Positions 25,529 through 33,746 are shown, counted from the first letter of the stretch. The stretch: 64,000 nucleotides of DNA from Polynucleobacter sp. MWH-Aus1W21 (GCF_018687275.1 NZ_CP061287.1:1240001-1304000); one strand, 5' to 3'. The notes: generated by a model not told the origin, from the letters alone. Translations and numbers: made by a program.

Positions 25529-25807
25529 ATGAGCCAAAAGAAACTGGTCAAGCAACTATTGAAAAAGCTCGATAAATTAGAGTCCGATAGAGAAAAGCTC
25601 ATCGATAAGCTAGCAAAAGCTTTAGATAAGTTGGAGAAAAAGGTGGCCGACAAGAAGACTCCCGCCAAGAAATCAGCGGCAGCAAAAAAGGCGCCTGCAA
25701 AGAAGGCCCCAGTGAAGAAGGTTGCTACAAAGAAGGCCCCTACCAAAAAGGTGCCGGCTAAAAGAGCTGCAGCTAAAAAGCCTGCGGTCAATAGCGAAGC
25801 AAGTTAA
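25529..25807 (+). CDS. AlgP-like histone H1-type protein (coiled coil plus AKKxP repeats)
   Basis: A 92-residue basic protein. Residues 1 to about 42 form a heptad-rich coiled coil (LVKQLLKKLDKLESDREKLI, DKLAKALDKLEKKVADKK). The rest is AAKKAPAKKAPVKKVATKKA-type repeats. Coiled coil followed by an H1-like tail is the layout of Pseudomonas AlgP and small PhaF-type granule proteins. It has AAGGAAAAT before its ATG, sits behind a Pho box, and its stop overlaps the start of the PPK2 gene (TAATG). A role at polyphosphate granules is therefore inferred; AlgP is reported to associate with such granules. Confidence 0.75.
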   Translation: MSQKKLVKQLLKKLDKLESDREKLIDKLAKALDKLEKKVADKKTPAKKSAAAKKAPAKKAPVKKVATKKAPTKKVPAKRAAAKKPAVNSEAS

Positions 25808-26580
25808 TGGGTCACAAAAACAAAGAAAAGCTGGAGGATTCTAGTTACGACTCTGAACTTCGCCAATTGCAAATTGAGTTGGTGAAGTTGCAAAACAGTC
25901 TCATCAAAAATGGTGATCAGATCCTAGTCATATTAGAGGGTCGAGATACAGCAGGCAAAGATGGAACTATTAAAGCCATCACAGAACATCTGAGCCCACG
26001 TGAAACTCGTATTGTTGCGCTTGGCAAACCATCGGATAGCGAATCTGCAGAGTGGTACTTTCAGAGGTATGTGGCGCAACTACCAAAACAAGGTGAGTTC
26101 GTTCTATTTAACCGTAGTTGGTACAACCGAGCTGGCGTTGAGCGCGTCATGAATTTCTGCACCAAAGCTCAATACGTTAATTTCATTGAAACTGTAAATG
26201 ACTTTGAATCCATCCTAGCAAGCTCAGGGATCGCTATCTTGAAATACTATCTAGATATTTCCAAGAAAGAGCAGGCTTTGCGTCTTAAAGATAGGGGAAA
26301 TGATCCTCTAAAGCAGTGGAAGATCAGCCCTATTGACCAGCAAGCGCAGAAAAATTGGAATGCCTACAGTAAATGTAGAAATGAAATGCTGCAAAGAACC
26401 AGCCCTAAAGATGCGCCCTGGACAATTGTTAAGGCTAACGACAAGAAGCTAGCTCACTTAAATTTAATTCGAGATTTACTCTCTAGAGTGCCCTACCCAG
26501 GAAAAGATAAGTCACTACTGAAGACGGATAAGGATATTGCCTTTAAGTGGGATGGCAAACTTTTTAAACTCGAGAAATAA
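25807..26580 (+). CDS. ppk2: Polyphosphate kinase 2 (PPK2 family), copy 1
   Basis: A 257-residue single-domain PPK2. Walker A ILEGRDTAGKDGTIKAI, Walker B-like EFVLFNRSWYNRAGVERVMN, lid residues LKDRGNDPLKQWKISPIDQQ and the C-terminal PWTIVKANDKKLAHLN are all present. PPK2 enzymes phosphorylate nucleoside mono- or diphosphates with polyphosphate, or the reverse. It is translationally coupled to the H1-like gene and convergent with a second PPK2 five bases away. Substrate class (GDP/ADP or AMP) cannot be read reliably. Confidence 0.93.
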   Translation: MGHKNKEKLEDSSYDSELRQLQIELVKLQNSLIKNGDQILVILEGRDTAGKDGTIKAITEHLSPRETRIVALGKPSDSESAEWYFQRYVAQLPKQGEFVLFNRSWYNRAGVERVMNFCTKAQYVNFIETVNDFESILASSGIAILKYYLDISKKEQALRLKDRGNDPLKQWKISPIDQQAQKNWNAYSKCRNEMLQRTSPKDAPWTIVKANDKKLAHLNLIRDLLSRVPYPGKDKSLLKTDKDIAFKWDGKLFKLEK

Positions 26581-26585
26581 AATCT

Positions 26586-27497
26586 TTAGAAGACTTCAGG
26601 TACGTACATTTTCTGCGGCACTGGTCCGCGAAGATAGTCTGGGTTATGCACTCGCTTAGGCAATGTAATCACAGGATGGTCAATTTCCTGATACGGGATT
26701 TGACTGAGTAAATGGGTAATGCAGTTGAGGCGAGCTTTTTTCTTATCATTGGCAGCAACTACCCACCACGGCGCCTCTGGAATATGCGTACGCTCTAGCA
26801 TCGTTTCTTTTGCCTTGGTATAGGCCTCCCAAAGCCTTCTTGCCTCTAAATCCATTGGGCTTAATTTCCACTGCTTGAGCGGATCGTGAATGCGCATCAT
26901 GAAGCGGTTGTACTGCTCATCATCAGAGATTGAGAACCAATACTTAATTAGGATCACCCCGGAGCTAATCATCATCCGCTCAAGATCAGGAACTGTTCTT
27001 AAGAACTCTTCGTATTCTTCATCATTACAAAACCCCATCACCCTCTCTACACCAGCACGGTTGTACCAGCTTCGATCGAATAGAGCGATCTCACCACCAG
27101 CAGGCAAATGAGAAATATATCTTTGAAAGTACCACTGCGTCTTTTCGCGTTCGTTGGGTGCTGGTAAGGCGACTACCTTACAAACACGGGGGTTGAGGCG
27201 CTGGGTAATACGCTTAATAGCACCACCCTTACCCGCTGAATCACGACCTTCAAATAGGACTGCAACCTTGAGCTTATTAGCCACCACCCAATCTTGTAGC
27301 TTTACTAGCTCGCCCTGAAGTCTAAATAATTCGCGAAAGTATACGTTGCGTGGAATCTGCGATTTGCTATCGCCATCAGGAGACAGACGATCATCATCAA
27401 GCTCCATCTCAAGCTCTTCATCCATGCTATCAAGAATTTCCTCTTGTGCACGTCGATACCACTCGGCCATCTCTTTATGCTTCGATGTCATTTTCAT
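26586..27497 (-). CDS. ppk2: Polyphosphate kinase 2 (PPK2 family), copy 2
   Basis: A 303-residue PPK2 with an acidic N-terminal extension of about 50 residues (ILDSMDEELEMELDDDRLSP), then LFEGRDSAGKGGAIKRITQR, EIALFDRSWYNRAGVERVMG, HDPLKQWKLSPMDLEARRLW and APWWVVAANDKKKARLN. The catalytic residues match copy 1, but the copies are clearly diverged paralogues and may have different nucleotide preference. AGGAGTGG precedes the ATG. Its promoter has a Pho box and a TATAAA -10. Confidence 0.93.
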   Translation of the reverse strand: MKMTSKHKEMAEWYRRAQEEILDSMDEELEMELDDDRLSPDGDSKSQIPRNVYFRELFRLQGELVKLQDWVVANKLKVAVLFEGRDSAGKGGAIKRITQRLNPRVCKVVALPAPNEREKTQWYFQRYISHLPAGGEIALFDRSWYNRAGVERVMGFCNDEEYEEFLRTVPDLERMMISSGVILIKYWFSISDDEQYNRFMMRIHDPLKQWKLSPMDLEARRLWEAYTKAKETMLERTHIPEAPWWVVAANDKKKARLNCITHLLSQIPYQEIDHPVITLPKRVHNPDYLRGPVPQKMYVPEVF

Positions 27498-27514
27498 TCC
27501 ACTCCTAGAATACC

Positions 27515-27548
27515 TTTATAGCCAGGAAAGATGACACTTTTATTACAT
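27515..27548 (-). promoter_or_regulatory. Predicted Pho box and -10 for ppk2 copy 2
   Basis: On the minus strand ATGTAAT-AAAA-GTGTCAT (27531-27548) is followed after 10 bases by TATAAA (27515-27520), the spacing typical of PhoB-activated promoters. The box overlaps the 3' end of the upstream acyltransferase gene. Confidence 0.65.
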
Positions 27549-28331
27549 CAAGGGCTGATGGCCGTTTAAATAGTTGGAAATAGCCTCCTGGCTATGCAAG
27601 GCTAGCCACTTGCGATCTCTGGATGCTTCTGGATGCCCTCCAGAAGGAGGCAAAAAGGTTAATTCGACGATCAACTGACGATCATTCAATATCTTAGCCA
27701 TGGATTCAAGCAGCCCCATCTCCCCAACAAAGGCTGCCGCATCACTTCTTTCGCCGGAAGCTGACGACCGATAGGAGATTGCTAAGGAATAGACCGGCAC
27801 GCCAGCGATTACTGCAGATTCAAATAAATTAGGCTTGAATGGCAGCACGATCTCTCCTAGCGTGGAGGTACCCTCAGGAAAAATGCAGACAGAATGAGAT
27901 GCAAGAACCCTACTTACATCTTCCGCAACCTTCTTCCCATGACGAGCATTGTCTCGCCTAATAAACACAGTGCCCAATTGCTTTGCCATCCAGCCAAATA
28001 TCGGCCACCCCTCTACATCCGACTTTGCAACAAAGCGGATGGGTTTAAAGGCATTGATAGCATGAATATCCATCCAAGAAATATGGTTGGAAGCAAGTAG
28101 GAATGGTGTATTTGGAAGAATTGCTTGATTCTTTAAGCTTAATTCGATTCCAAAAATGCTTAGCAATCTATTTGACCAAGCCTGAATCAGTTGATTTTTC
28201 TTATTTTGATCTGCAAAAGGAAACTGAAAAGATAAAGTAGCCAAGCCAGCGATCACGTGAGCCGATACCAGAATCCAACACCAAGCTACTGATGTATTTC
28301 GCGATTGATTTAAGAGATGTTTCTTGCTCAT
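27543..28331 (-). CDS. PlsC/OlsA-like 1-acyl-glycerol-3-phosphate or lyso-ornithine-lipid acyltransferase
   Basis: From the ATG at 28331 (MSKKHLLNQS) this is a 262-residue membrane acyltransferase. An N-terminal hydrophobic helix (residues about 17-37) precedes ASNHISWMDIHAI (the H-x4-D motif), FIRRDNARHG and CIFPEGTST. PlsC makes phosphatidate; OlsA, of the same family, adds the second acyl chain to lyso-ornithine lipid. An OlsB-like gene lies 2.4 kb away across the divergent promoter, so an OlsA role is attractive but unproven. The frame extends to a TTG at 28343. Confidence 0.85.
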   Translation of the reverse strand: MSKKHLLNQSRNTSVAWCWILVSAHVIAGLATLSFQFPFADQNKKNQLIQAWSNRLLSIFGIELSLKNQAILPNTPFLLASNHISWMDIHAINAFKPIRFVAKSDVEGWPIFGWMAKQLGTVFIRRDNARHGKKVAEDVSRVLASHSVCIFPEGTSTLGEIVLPFKPNLFESAVIAGVPVYSLAISYRSSASGERSDAAAFVGEMGLLESMAKILNDRQLIVELTFLPPSGGHPEASRDRKWLALHSQEAISNYLNGHQPLM

Positions 28332-28371
28332 ATGGATTAGCAATATAAATCAAATTCCAAAAATAATTGCA

Positions 28372-28411
28372 TCGTCACAAAACTGCCTCAGAACTGTCAT
28401 GCTGCTTTCAT
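28372..28411 (+). promoter_or_regulatory. Predicted tandem Pho box (four half-sites) of the lipid-remodelling operon
   Basis: Half-sites TCGTCAC, CTGCCTC, CTGTCAT and CTTTCAT start at 28372, 28383, 28394 and 28405, exactly 11 bases apart. The last two form the strongest box. A TTAATA -10 about 12 bases further would give a transcript with only a few bases before the ATG at 28436. The region may also serve the divergent acyltransferase. Confidence 0.75.
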
Positions 28412-28435
28412 ACTCTATTGGCTTAATACTGTTTC

Positions 28436-29245
28436 ATGATGCATTACAAAGCTATCTGGATTTCAGATGTACACCTGGGAACATCAGGGTGTCAGGCAAA
28501 CTACCTTCTAGATTTCTTAAAACACAATGAAGCCGAGAAATTCTATCTAGTAGGAGACATTATTGATGGCTGGAGACTTAAGAAGTCATTCTACTGGCCT
28601 CAATCACACAATGACGTAGTACAAAAACTCCTGCGTAAGGCTCGCAAAGGAAGTGAAGTTATCTACGTTCCAGGCAATCATGATGAAAGCGCCAGACAAT
28701 TCTTTGGACTTTCGTTTGGCGATGTCAAGGTAGTTGAAGAGGTAATCCACACAACGGTCGATGGTAGAAAGCTATGGGTAACTCATGGCGATCAATTTGA
28801 TGGAGTAATGCAATACGCCAAGTGGCTTGCCTATGTTGGCGACACCATGTATTCGTTCATTCTTTACGTCAACCGCTACTTCAACATGCTCCGCGCCAAG
28901 ATGGGCTTGCAGTATTGGTCTCTGTCTCAATACCTCAAGCACCAGGTAAAAAACGCAGTCAGCTATATCGCAGATTTTGAGCACATTATGGCCAGAGAAG
29001 CTCGCCTAAGAGGCTGTGATGGTGTAGTTTGCGGACATATTCACAAAGCAGAAATCCGTGAAATCGATGGCTTGCTGTATTGCAACGATGGTGATTGGGT
29101 CGAAAGCCTCACCGCCCTGGTTGAAACACACACTGGTGAACTCAAAATTATTCATTGGACACACATTAAAGGTGAGCCAATTGAAGCCCCTCAAATTGCT
29201 CTTCAACCTGCCGTTCAAACACTTATTAAAGAGGCTGCGCTATGA
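28436..29245 (+). CDS. PlcP-like metallophosphoesterase (phospholipid-degrading; often annotated UDP-2,3-diacylglucosamine diphosphatase)
   Basis: A 269-residue calcineurin-like phosphoesterase with all metal motifs: SDVHLGT, VGDIIDGW, PGNHDE, THGDQF and GHIHKAE. The long helical insert (LRAKMGLQYWSLSQYLKHQV) and the ending GDWVESLTALVE are those of the LpxH2/PlcP group. PlcP of Sinorhizobium and marine bacteria removes the head group of phospholipids under phosphate starvation, giving diacylglycerol. The call as PlcP rather than a lipid A enzyme rests on the coupled glycosyltransferase and the Pho box. Its stop overlaps the next start (ATGA). Confidence 0.85.
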   Translation: MMHYKAIWISDVHLGTSGCQANYLLDFLKHNEAEKFYLVGDIIDGWRLKKSFYWPQSHNDVVQKLLRKARKGSEVIYVPGNHDESARQFFGLSFGDVKVVEEVIHTTVDGRKLWVTHGDQFDGVMQYAKWLAYVGDTMYSFILYVNRYFNMLRAKMGLQYWSLSQYLKHQVKNAVSYIADFEHIMAREARLRGCDGVVCGHIHKAEIREIDGLLYCNDGDWVESLTALVETHTGELKIIHWTHIKGEPIEAPQIALQPAVQTLIKEAAL

Positions 29246-30270
29246 AAATTATGATCATTACAGATGCATGGGATCCACAGGTGAACGGTGTTGTTCGCAC
29301 TCTCAAACAAACCCGCGCAGAATTAATTGCCATGGGTCATGAAGTGGAGATGATCACCCCAACTGGTTTTAAATCAATCCCATGCCCAACCTACCCTGAT
29401 ATCGCCTTATCTCTCTTTCCGGGCAAAGAGGTGGCACGTCGAATTAAAGAGTTTGCGCCTGATGCCATGCATGTCGCCACCGAAGGTCCCTTAGGATTAT
29501 CTGCTCGCGCTTACGCAGTAAAAAATCGCCTGCCATTTTCTACTGCATATCACACCCGTTTTCCTGAGTACGTTAAGGCACGTACCGGCATTCCATTGGG
29601 CATTACCTATGCATTCATTCGCTGGTTTCATGGTCCATCAATGGCGGTCATGGCGCCAACCATTGTGGTTAAGGACGATTTAGAAAAATTTGGCCTGAAG
29701 AATGTGGTCCTGTGGTCAAGGGGTGTAGACCTCGACATCTTTAAGATGCAAGATTCAAAGGCGCTTAATTCCGCTCACCCTATCTTCTTATATGTAGGGC
29801 GCGTAGCTGTTGAAAAAAATATCAATGCATTTTTAGAAATTGATTTGCCAGGTTCAAAGTGGGTGGTAGGAGACGGTCCGGCTTTGGCTGGAATAAAAGA
29901 AAAATATCCAGAAGTGAACTATCTGGGTGTATTACAACAACATGAGCTAGCAAAAGTGTATGCAGCTGCAGATGTATTTGTATTTCCAAGCAAGACCGAC
30001 ACGTTTGGTCTAGTTTTATTGGAAGCAATGGCATGCGGTACGCCTGTGGCAGCGTATCCAGTCACGGGCCCTATTGATGTTCTGGGAAATTCAAACTCAG
30101 GGGCAATGGATGAAGATCTACGTGAAGCTTGCATGCAGGCACTCAAGATTCCACGTGAGGTAGCACGTGCCCATGCTGAGAAATTTTCATGGCGTTCGGC
30201 TTCCGAGCAATTTGCACAGCATCTGAAGCCTGTGCCAACGCCAGAAGTTCACGTCACTGCATTAGCTTAA
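29242..30270 (+). CDS. GT4-family glycosyltransferase, Agt-like (diacylglycerol glycosyltransferase)
   Basis: A 342-residue GT-B glycosyltransferase. The N-terminus is IITDAWDPQVNGVVRTLKQT; the acceptor side has AYHTRFPEYVKARTGIP, and the donor site VFVFPSKTDTFGLVLLEAMA carries the E-x7-E motif of GT4. Agt enzymes next to plcP convert diacylglycerol to glycolipids that replace phospholipids. ATGA overlap with the phosphoesterase gene shows translational coupling. Sugar donor not determinable. Confidence 0.88.
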   Translation: MKIMIITDAWDPQVNGVVRTLKQTRAELIAMGHEVEMITPTGFKSIPCPTYPDIALSLFPGKEVARRIKEFAPDAMHVATEGPLGLSARAYAVKNRLPFSTAYHTRFPEYVKARTGIPLGITYAFIRWFHGPSMAVMAPTIVVKDDLEKFGLKNVVLWSRGVDLDIFKMQDSKALNSAHPIFLYVGRVAVEKNINAFLEIDLPGSKWVVGDGPALAGIKEKYPEVNYLGVLQQHELAKVYAAADVFVFPSKTDTFGLVLLEAMACGTPVAAYPVTGPIDVLGNSNSGAMDEDLREACMQALKIPREVARAHAEKFSWRSASEQFAQHLKPVPTPEVHVTALA

Positions 30271-30282
30271 AGAAAGTTATTC

Positions 30283-30687
30283 GTGAACTTCCCTTACCAC
30301 GTTGATCAAAACCCACATAAGGGCAACCGAGGTCTTACTAGAGCATGGCATGCAGCTAAGAACTCTTGGTGCGGATTGGTATACGCCTTTCGAGAAGAAA
30401 GCGCCTTTCGACAAGAGCTTACCCTGCTTGTATTGCTAACGCCCATTGCATTTGCATTACCAATATCGCTTTTAGAAAAGTCGCTGCTAGTCTCTTCTAT
30501 GGTGATGGTACTCGTCATTGAACTACTAAATTCCAGCGTAGAGGCGGCGATAGATCGAATTTCTTTTGAGCACCACGATCTTTCCAAACGCGCAAAAGAT
30601 TTTGGTAGTGCCGCTGTCATGCTTGCCCTTGTTGTGGCAACCCTACTTTGGGTCGCAGTCTGCGCCCCTTTGATTCTTAGTCTCTAA
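30283..30687 (+). CDS. dgkA: Diacylglycerol kinase
   Basis: A 134-residue membrane enzyme with a GTG start (MNFPYHVDQNP). DgkA motifs are FREESAFRQEL, ELLNSSVEAAIDRI and RAKDFGSAAVMLAL, with three membrane helices. It phosphorylates diacylglycerol to phosphatidate. It is the third gene of the Pho-box operon and could return surplus diacylglycerol from the PlcP step to phospholipid synthesis. Only 12 bases separate it from the glycosyltransferase gene. Confidence 0.92.
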   Translation: MNFPYHVDQNPHKGNRGLTRAWHAAKNSWCGLVYAFREESAFRQELTLLVLLTPIAFALPISLLEKSLLVSSMVMVLVIELLNSSVEAAIDRISFEHHDLSKRAKDFGSAAVMLALVVATLLWVAVCAPLILSL

Positions 30688-30727
30688 ATGAGCTATCCAC
30701 CCAAATATCCAACTATTAAGGCCAACG

Positions 30728-31651
30728 ATGTCTGATATCCCCAATCCAATCGGCTCATTTGAAATTTTTGCCCCAAAGAAAGTTAAAGCGCTCAAGAAGA
30801 AAAAGACAGGCACCCTTCAAAAGCTCTCTAAAAAGTTAGCCAAGAAGCTTTTTGGGAAAAAGTTTGTTACTAAAACGAGGGCTGAGCTTAGAGAAGCAGA
30901 GACAACTCCTGCTACTCAAATTGATAAACCCAAAAAACCGGCTTTTCAGATCATTTGGGCAAACACCCCTAGTGAAATTAAAGAAGCCCAGAGATTGCGA
31001 TATAAAGTTTTTGCCGAAGAGATGGGGGCAAAGCTGCCGATGAATGCAGATGGTCTCGATATTGATGAATTCGACGCCTACTGCGACCATCTATTAATTC
31101 GTGATCAGGACAGCTTAAAGGTCGTAGGCACCTACCGCGTACTACCTCCACATAAAGCCCAAGAAATTGGACGCCTCTACTCTGATTCTGAATTTGACTT
31201 ATCTCGCCTTGACCATCTGCGCCCTAAATTAGTTGAATTAGGCAGATCTTGCGTTCATCAAGACTATCGCTCAGGCGCAGTGATCATGGCTCTTTGGAGC
31301 GGCCTGGCGCAGTACATGCAAAAGAATGGCTACGAAATCATGTTGGGTTGTGCCAGCATCCCCATGGCCGATGGAGGCCACTTTGCAGCCAGCCTATTCA
31401 ACTCTCTTGACAGCAATCAAATGGCGCCCACTGAATTCCATGCCTTCCCACGCTTACCTTTGCCTTTAGATAAGCTTAATGGTGGCTTGGATGTTCAGCC
31501 TCCTCCATTGATTAAGGGCTATTTAAAGCTTGGGGCCAAAATTTGCAGCGCTCCAGCCTGGGATCCAGACTTTAATACTGCTGATCTATTAACAATGCTG
31601 CGACTATCAGAAATTAATCCGCGTTACGCAAAGCATTTCTTAGGTCTCTAA
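30728..31651 (+). CDS. OlsB-like GNAT-family N-acyltransferase (lyso-ornithine lipid synthesis)
   Basis: A 307-residue protein. The first 70 residues are basic and lysine-rich (KKVKALKKKKTGTLQKLSKK), perhaps membrane-surface binding. An OlsB-type acyltransferase domain follows: EAQRLRYKVFAEEMGA, DEFDAYCDHLLI, VGTYRVL, LVELGRSCVHQDYR and MLGCASIPMADG. OlsB transfers a 3-hydroxyacyl chain from ACP to ornithine. It ends the plcP operon. Known OlsB proteins are mostly close to 300 residues, so the length fits. Confidence 0.82.
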   Translation: MSDIPNPIGSFEIFAPKKVKALKKKKTGTLQKLSKKLAKKLFGKKFVTKTRAELREAETTPATQIDKPKKPAFQIIWANTPSEIKEAQRLRYKVFAEEMGAKLPMNADGLDIDEFDAYCDHLLIRDQDSLKVVGTYRVLPPHKAQEIGRLYSDSEFDLSRLDHLRPKLVELGRSCVHQDYRSGAVIMALWSGLAQYMQKNGYEIMLGCASIPMADGGHFAASLFNSLDSNQMAPTEFHAFPRLPLPLDKLNGGLDVQPPPLIKGYLKLGAKICSAPAWDPDFNTADLLTMLRLSEINPRYAKHFLGL

Positions 31652-31674
31652 TTTTAAGGAATGAACCTCTTAGT

Positions 31675-31705
31675 AAAAAGCCATTTCAGAATGAGGTGGC
31701 TTTTT
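31675..31705. terminator. Bidirectional Rho-independent terminator
   Basis: AAAAAGCCA (31675-31683) and TGGCTTTTT (31697-31705) form a perfect 9-bp stem with A and T tracts on both sides. It ends both the lipid operon and the convergent ppx gene. Confidence 0.9.
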
Positions 31706-31719
31706 ATATTTAGCTTGAG

Positions 31720-33294
31720 TTACTTAAAGCTGACTTGATAAGAGCGGCCAACTCTTTCCCACTCTGCAGCCTCTTTTAAAAGACTAAATTCTGTCAAAGG
31801 GTGTTCGGCAGACCATTCTTTAGATAGACTCACTAGGTAGGAACCGTCATGTTCCGATACCTTTACCTTTGGAATGCTAGTGTCATTTCGACCGCGACAA
31901 AGAACTTGAGCAAGCCTCAAACAAAAGAGCATTCGCCAGTCTTCAAAGCCGTGGTTATTGGCTAACTTACCAAGTTTTCCGGTATGGCCAATCAGTAAAG
32001 CAGCAAGTCTTGCCTGGTCATTCTTGGAAAATCCCGGCATATCAGCATTACCAGCAATATAAGCCGAATGCTTGTGATAGCCATTATGGGAAATAGATAA
32101 ACCAATTTCATGAAGGTTAGCAGCCCACTGCAATAATGCGACGTTATCTGCTCTACTCTCTGATTCAGGCTTAGGAAGTTGCTGTAAAAAATCTGCCGCC
32201 AATTTACCTACCCTAGCAGCCTGCTCACGATCCACGGCATAACGTTGCATGAATTGCTCTACGGTGACATAGCGCATATCGTGATGCTGAGATCGACCAA
32301 GTAAGTCATAAAGAACGCCGCTACGTAATGCAGCATCCGTCACTTCCATTTCTTCAATGCCCAATTCATCGAATGCAGCCAACATAATTGCTAAGCCTCC
32401 AGGCCATACGGCCCTTCTATCATCCTTGAGACCAATCAACTCAACTTGATTAACATGCTCGTACTTGAGCAGGTGCTTTTTGAGGTTCTTTAAGCCTTCA
32501 CGGGTAATGAGACCACTTGCCCCATTGACGCGACCCATCGTTAATCCATCGCTATGCCCATTGAAATTATTGCTAGCAATCAATTCAGCCAAAGCTCTAG
32601 CAGTGCCAGAGGAACCGATGACTTGTTTCCATCCACTTTTTAAATAAGCTCCGGAGATTACCTGTATTTCACGGCGTGCAGCTAGCTCAGCCTCTTTAAA
32701 GGCGTGAGCATCAATATTTCCTTTGGGGAAAAAACGCAAACTATGTGAGACGCAGCCTATATAAAGACTTTCCATCAACTTTGGCTCGTAACCTTTGCCA
32801 ATAATGAATTCAGTAGACCCACCACCAATATCAATGACAAGCCTATTACCTTGAATAGCCTGCACCTCATGCGCCGCCCCAATATAAATGAGACGCGCCT
32901 CTTCTACGCCAGCAATGACTTCAATTGGAAAACCTAAAGCCTCTTGCGCATCCTCAACAAACTGCTGGGCATTTTTAGCAACACGCAATGTATTGGTAGC
33001 AACCGCGCGAACATTGGCAGGATCAAATCCACGAATACGTTCACCAAAACGTCTAATAGCAATTAAGCCTCGTTGATAGGCGTCATTACCAAGTAATTTA
33101 TTTTCCGTTAGTCCTGCAGCCAAACGAACTGTCTCGCGCAAGGTATCTATGGGACGCAGCTGTGTTCCTGAAGGGGTTTTGACGACTTGGGCTACCAGCA
33201 TTCGAAAACTATTAGAGCCTAAGTCAACCGCAGCTACGAGGTCTGCGGATATTGCTAAAGGATCTACGGGATTGCTGGCCAAAATGTTCCCCAA
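31720..33294 (-). CDS. ppx: Exopolyphosphatase/guanosine pentaphosphate phosphohydrolase
   Basis: A 524-residue Ppx/GppA protein: AAVDLGSNSFRMLVAQV (phosphate-binding loop 1), AGVEEARLIYIGAAHEV, LVIDIGGGSTEFIIGKG, and a C-terminal HD-like domain with NLHEIGLSISHNGYHKHSAY. It removes terminal phosphates from polyphosphate or converts pppGpp. No ATG start exists: the frame begins at a TTG (33294), and another TTG at 33282 follows GGGGAA. Unlike many bacteria, no ppk1 is adjacent. Four PhoB-type half-sites lie upstream. Confidence 0.93.
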   Translation of the reverse strand: MGNILASNPVDPLAISADLVAAVDLGSNSFRMLVAQVVKTPSGTQLRPIDTLRETVRLAAGLTENKLLGNDAYQRGLIAIRRFGERIRGFDPANVRAVATNTLRVAKNAQQFVEDAQEALGFPIEVIAGVEEARLIYIGAAHEVQAIQGNRLVIDIGGGSTEFIIGKGYEPKLMESLYIGCVSHSLRFFPKGNIDAHAFKEAELAARREIQVISGAYLKSGWKQVIGSSGTARALAELIASNNFNGHSDGLTMGRVNGASGLITREGLKNLKKHLLKYEHVNQVELIGLKDDRRAVWPGGLAIMLAAFDELGIEEMEVTDAALRSGVLYDLLGRSQHHDMRYVTVEQFMQRYAVDREQAARVGKLAADFLQQLPKPESESRADNVALLQWAANLHEIGLSISHNGYHKHSAYIAGNADMPGFSKNDQARLAALLIGHTGKLGKLANNHGFEDWRMLFCLRLAQVLCRGRNDTSIPKVKVSEHDGSYLVSLSKEWSAEHPLTEFSLLKEAAEWERVGRSYQVSFK

Positions 33295-33315
33295 AAATGG
33301 AATGCTGCATCAATT

Positions 33316-33355
33316 ATGTCTATTTTATGTACAAACCATGACATATTGATGAAAT
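33316..33355 (-). promoter_or_regulatory. Predicted tandem Pho box of ppx
   Basis: On the minus strand ATTTCAT, ATGTCAT, TGTACAT and TAGACAT occur at exact 11-base spacing (33355 down to 33316). The second is the best match. It lies 22 bases before the TTG start at 33294. Confidence 0.6.
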
Positions 33356-33392
33356 CAATACCAAGCCTATCTGGCTGGGGAGCAAAGGAATT

Positions 33393-33602
33393 TTAGGCGG
33401 CCAAGTTCTGCTCAGAGCTAAAGCAATCTCGATTACCAAAGCTACACAAAATACAACAATCTCCAGACTTCGGCTTCAAAATTGCACTGCAAGAACGGCA
33501 GCGATAAAAATGCTGAGAACCTTCGTCGGAGCTAACGATCTCAGAGCTCTGACATTGGGGGCAAGTAACAATAGCTTGCGGGTATTGGGTGGTCTTATTC
33601 AC
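33393..33602 (-). CDS. GDCCVxC-domain small zinc-ribbon-like protein
   Basis: A 69-residue cysteine-rich protein with a GTG start. Two CxxC pairs (VTCPQCQS, YRCRSCSA) and the C-terminal motif GDCCILCSFGNRDC match the GDCCVxC family, here with Ile in place of Val. Some members of that family are selenoproteins; this one has only cysteine. Function unknown. A weak PhoB-type box lies upstream. Confidence 0.8.
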   Translation of the reverse strand: MNKTTQYPQAIVTCPQCQSSEIVSSDEGSQHFYRCRSCSAILKPKSGDCCILCSFGNRDCFSSEQNLAA

Positions 33603-33613
33603 AATGCCATACT

Positions 33614-33642
33614 GAGCCAGAATTGTGACAAGAATATGTCAA
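33614..33642 (-). promoter_or_regulatory. Weak predicted Pho box upstream of the GDCC protein gene
   Basis: On the minus strand TTGACAT, TTGTCAC and CTGGCTC occur 11 bases apart, ending about 11 bases before the GTG start. Only the middle half-site is good, so support is moderate. Confidence 0.4.
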
Positions 33643-33691
33643 TCGCCCAAATATAGGCAAGAAAAAACTTCATTAAATCATTGAATTCAGA

Positions 33692-33709
33692 CTGTCATAT
33701 TTCTTTGCT
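33692..33709 (+). promoter_or_regulatory. Predicted Pho box upstream of the small poly-Lys protein gene
   Basis: CTGTCAT-ATTT-CTTTGCT: the first half-site is a perfect match, the second partial, with 11-base spacing. It lies 37 bases before the ATG at 33747. Confidence 0.5.
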
Positions 33710-33746
33710 AGGATTGGGCCTAACTTAATCCCTGGATTGAATCATC

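Noticed and set aside
28436..29245. LpxH (lipid A) assignment of the metallophosphoesterase
   Set aside because: Kept only as an alternative: the coupled glycosyltransferase, dgkA, OlsB-like gene and Pho boxes favour the PlcP role.
33393..33602. GDCC protein as a selenoprotein
   Set aside because: All relevant positions are encoded by cysteine codons and the frame ends at a normal stop; no in-frame TGA with a hairpin was seen.
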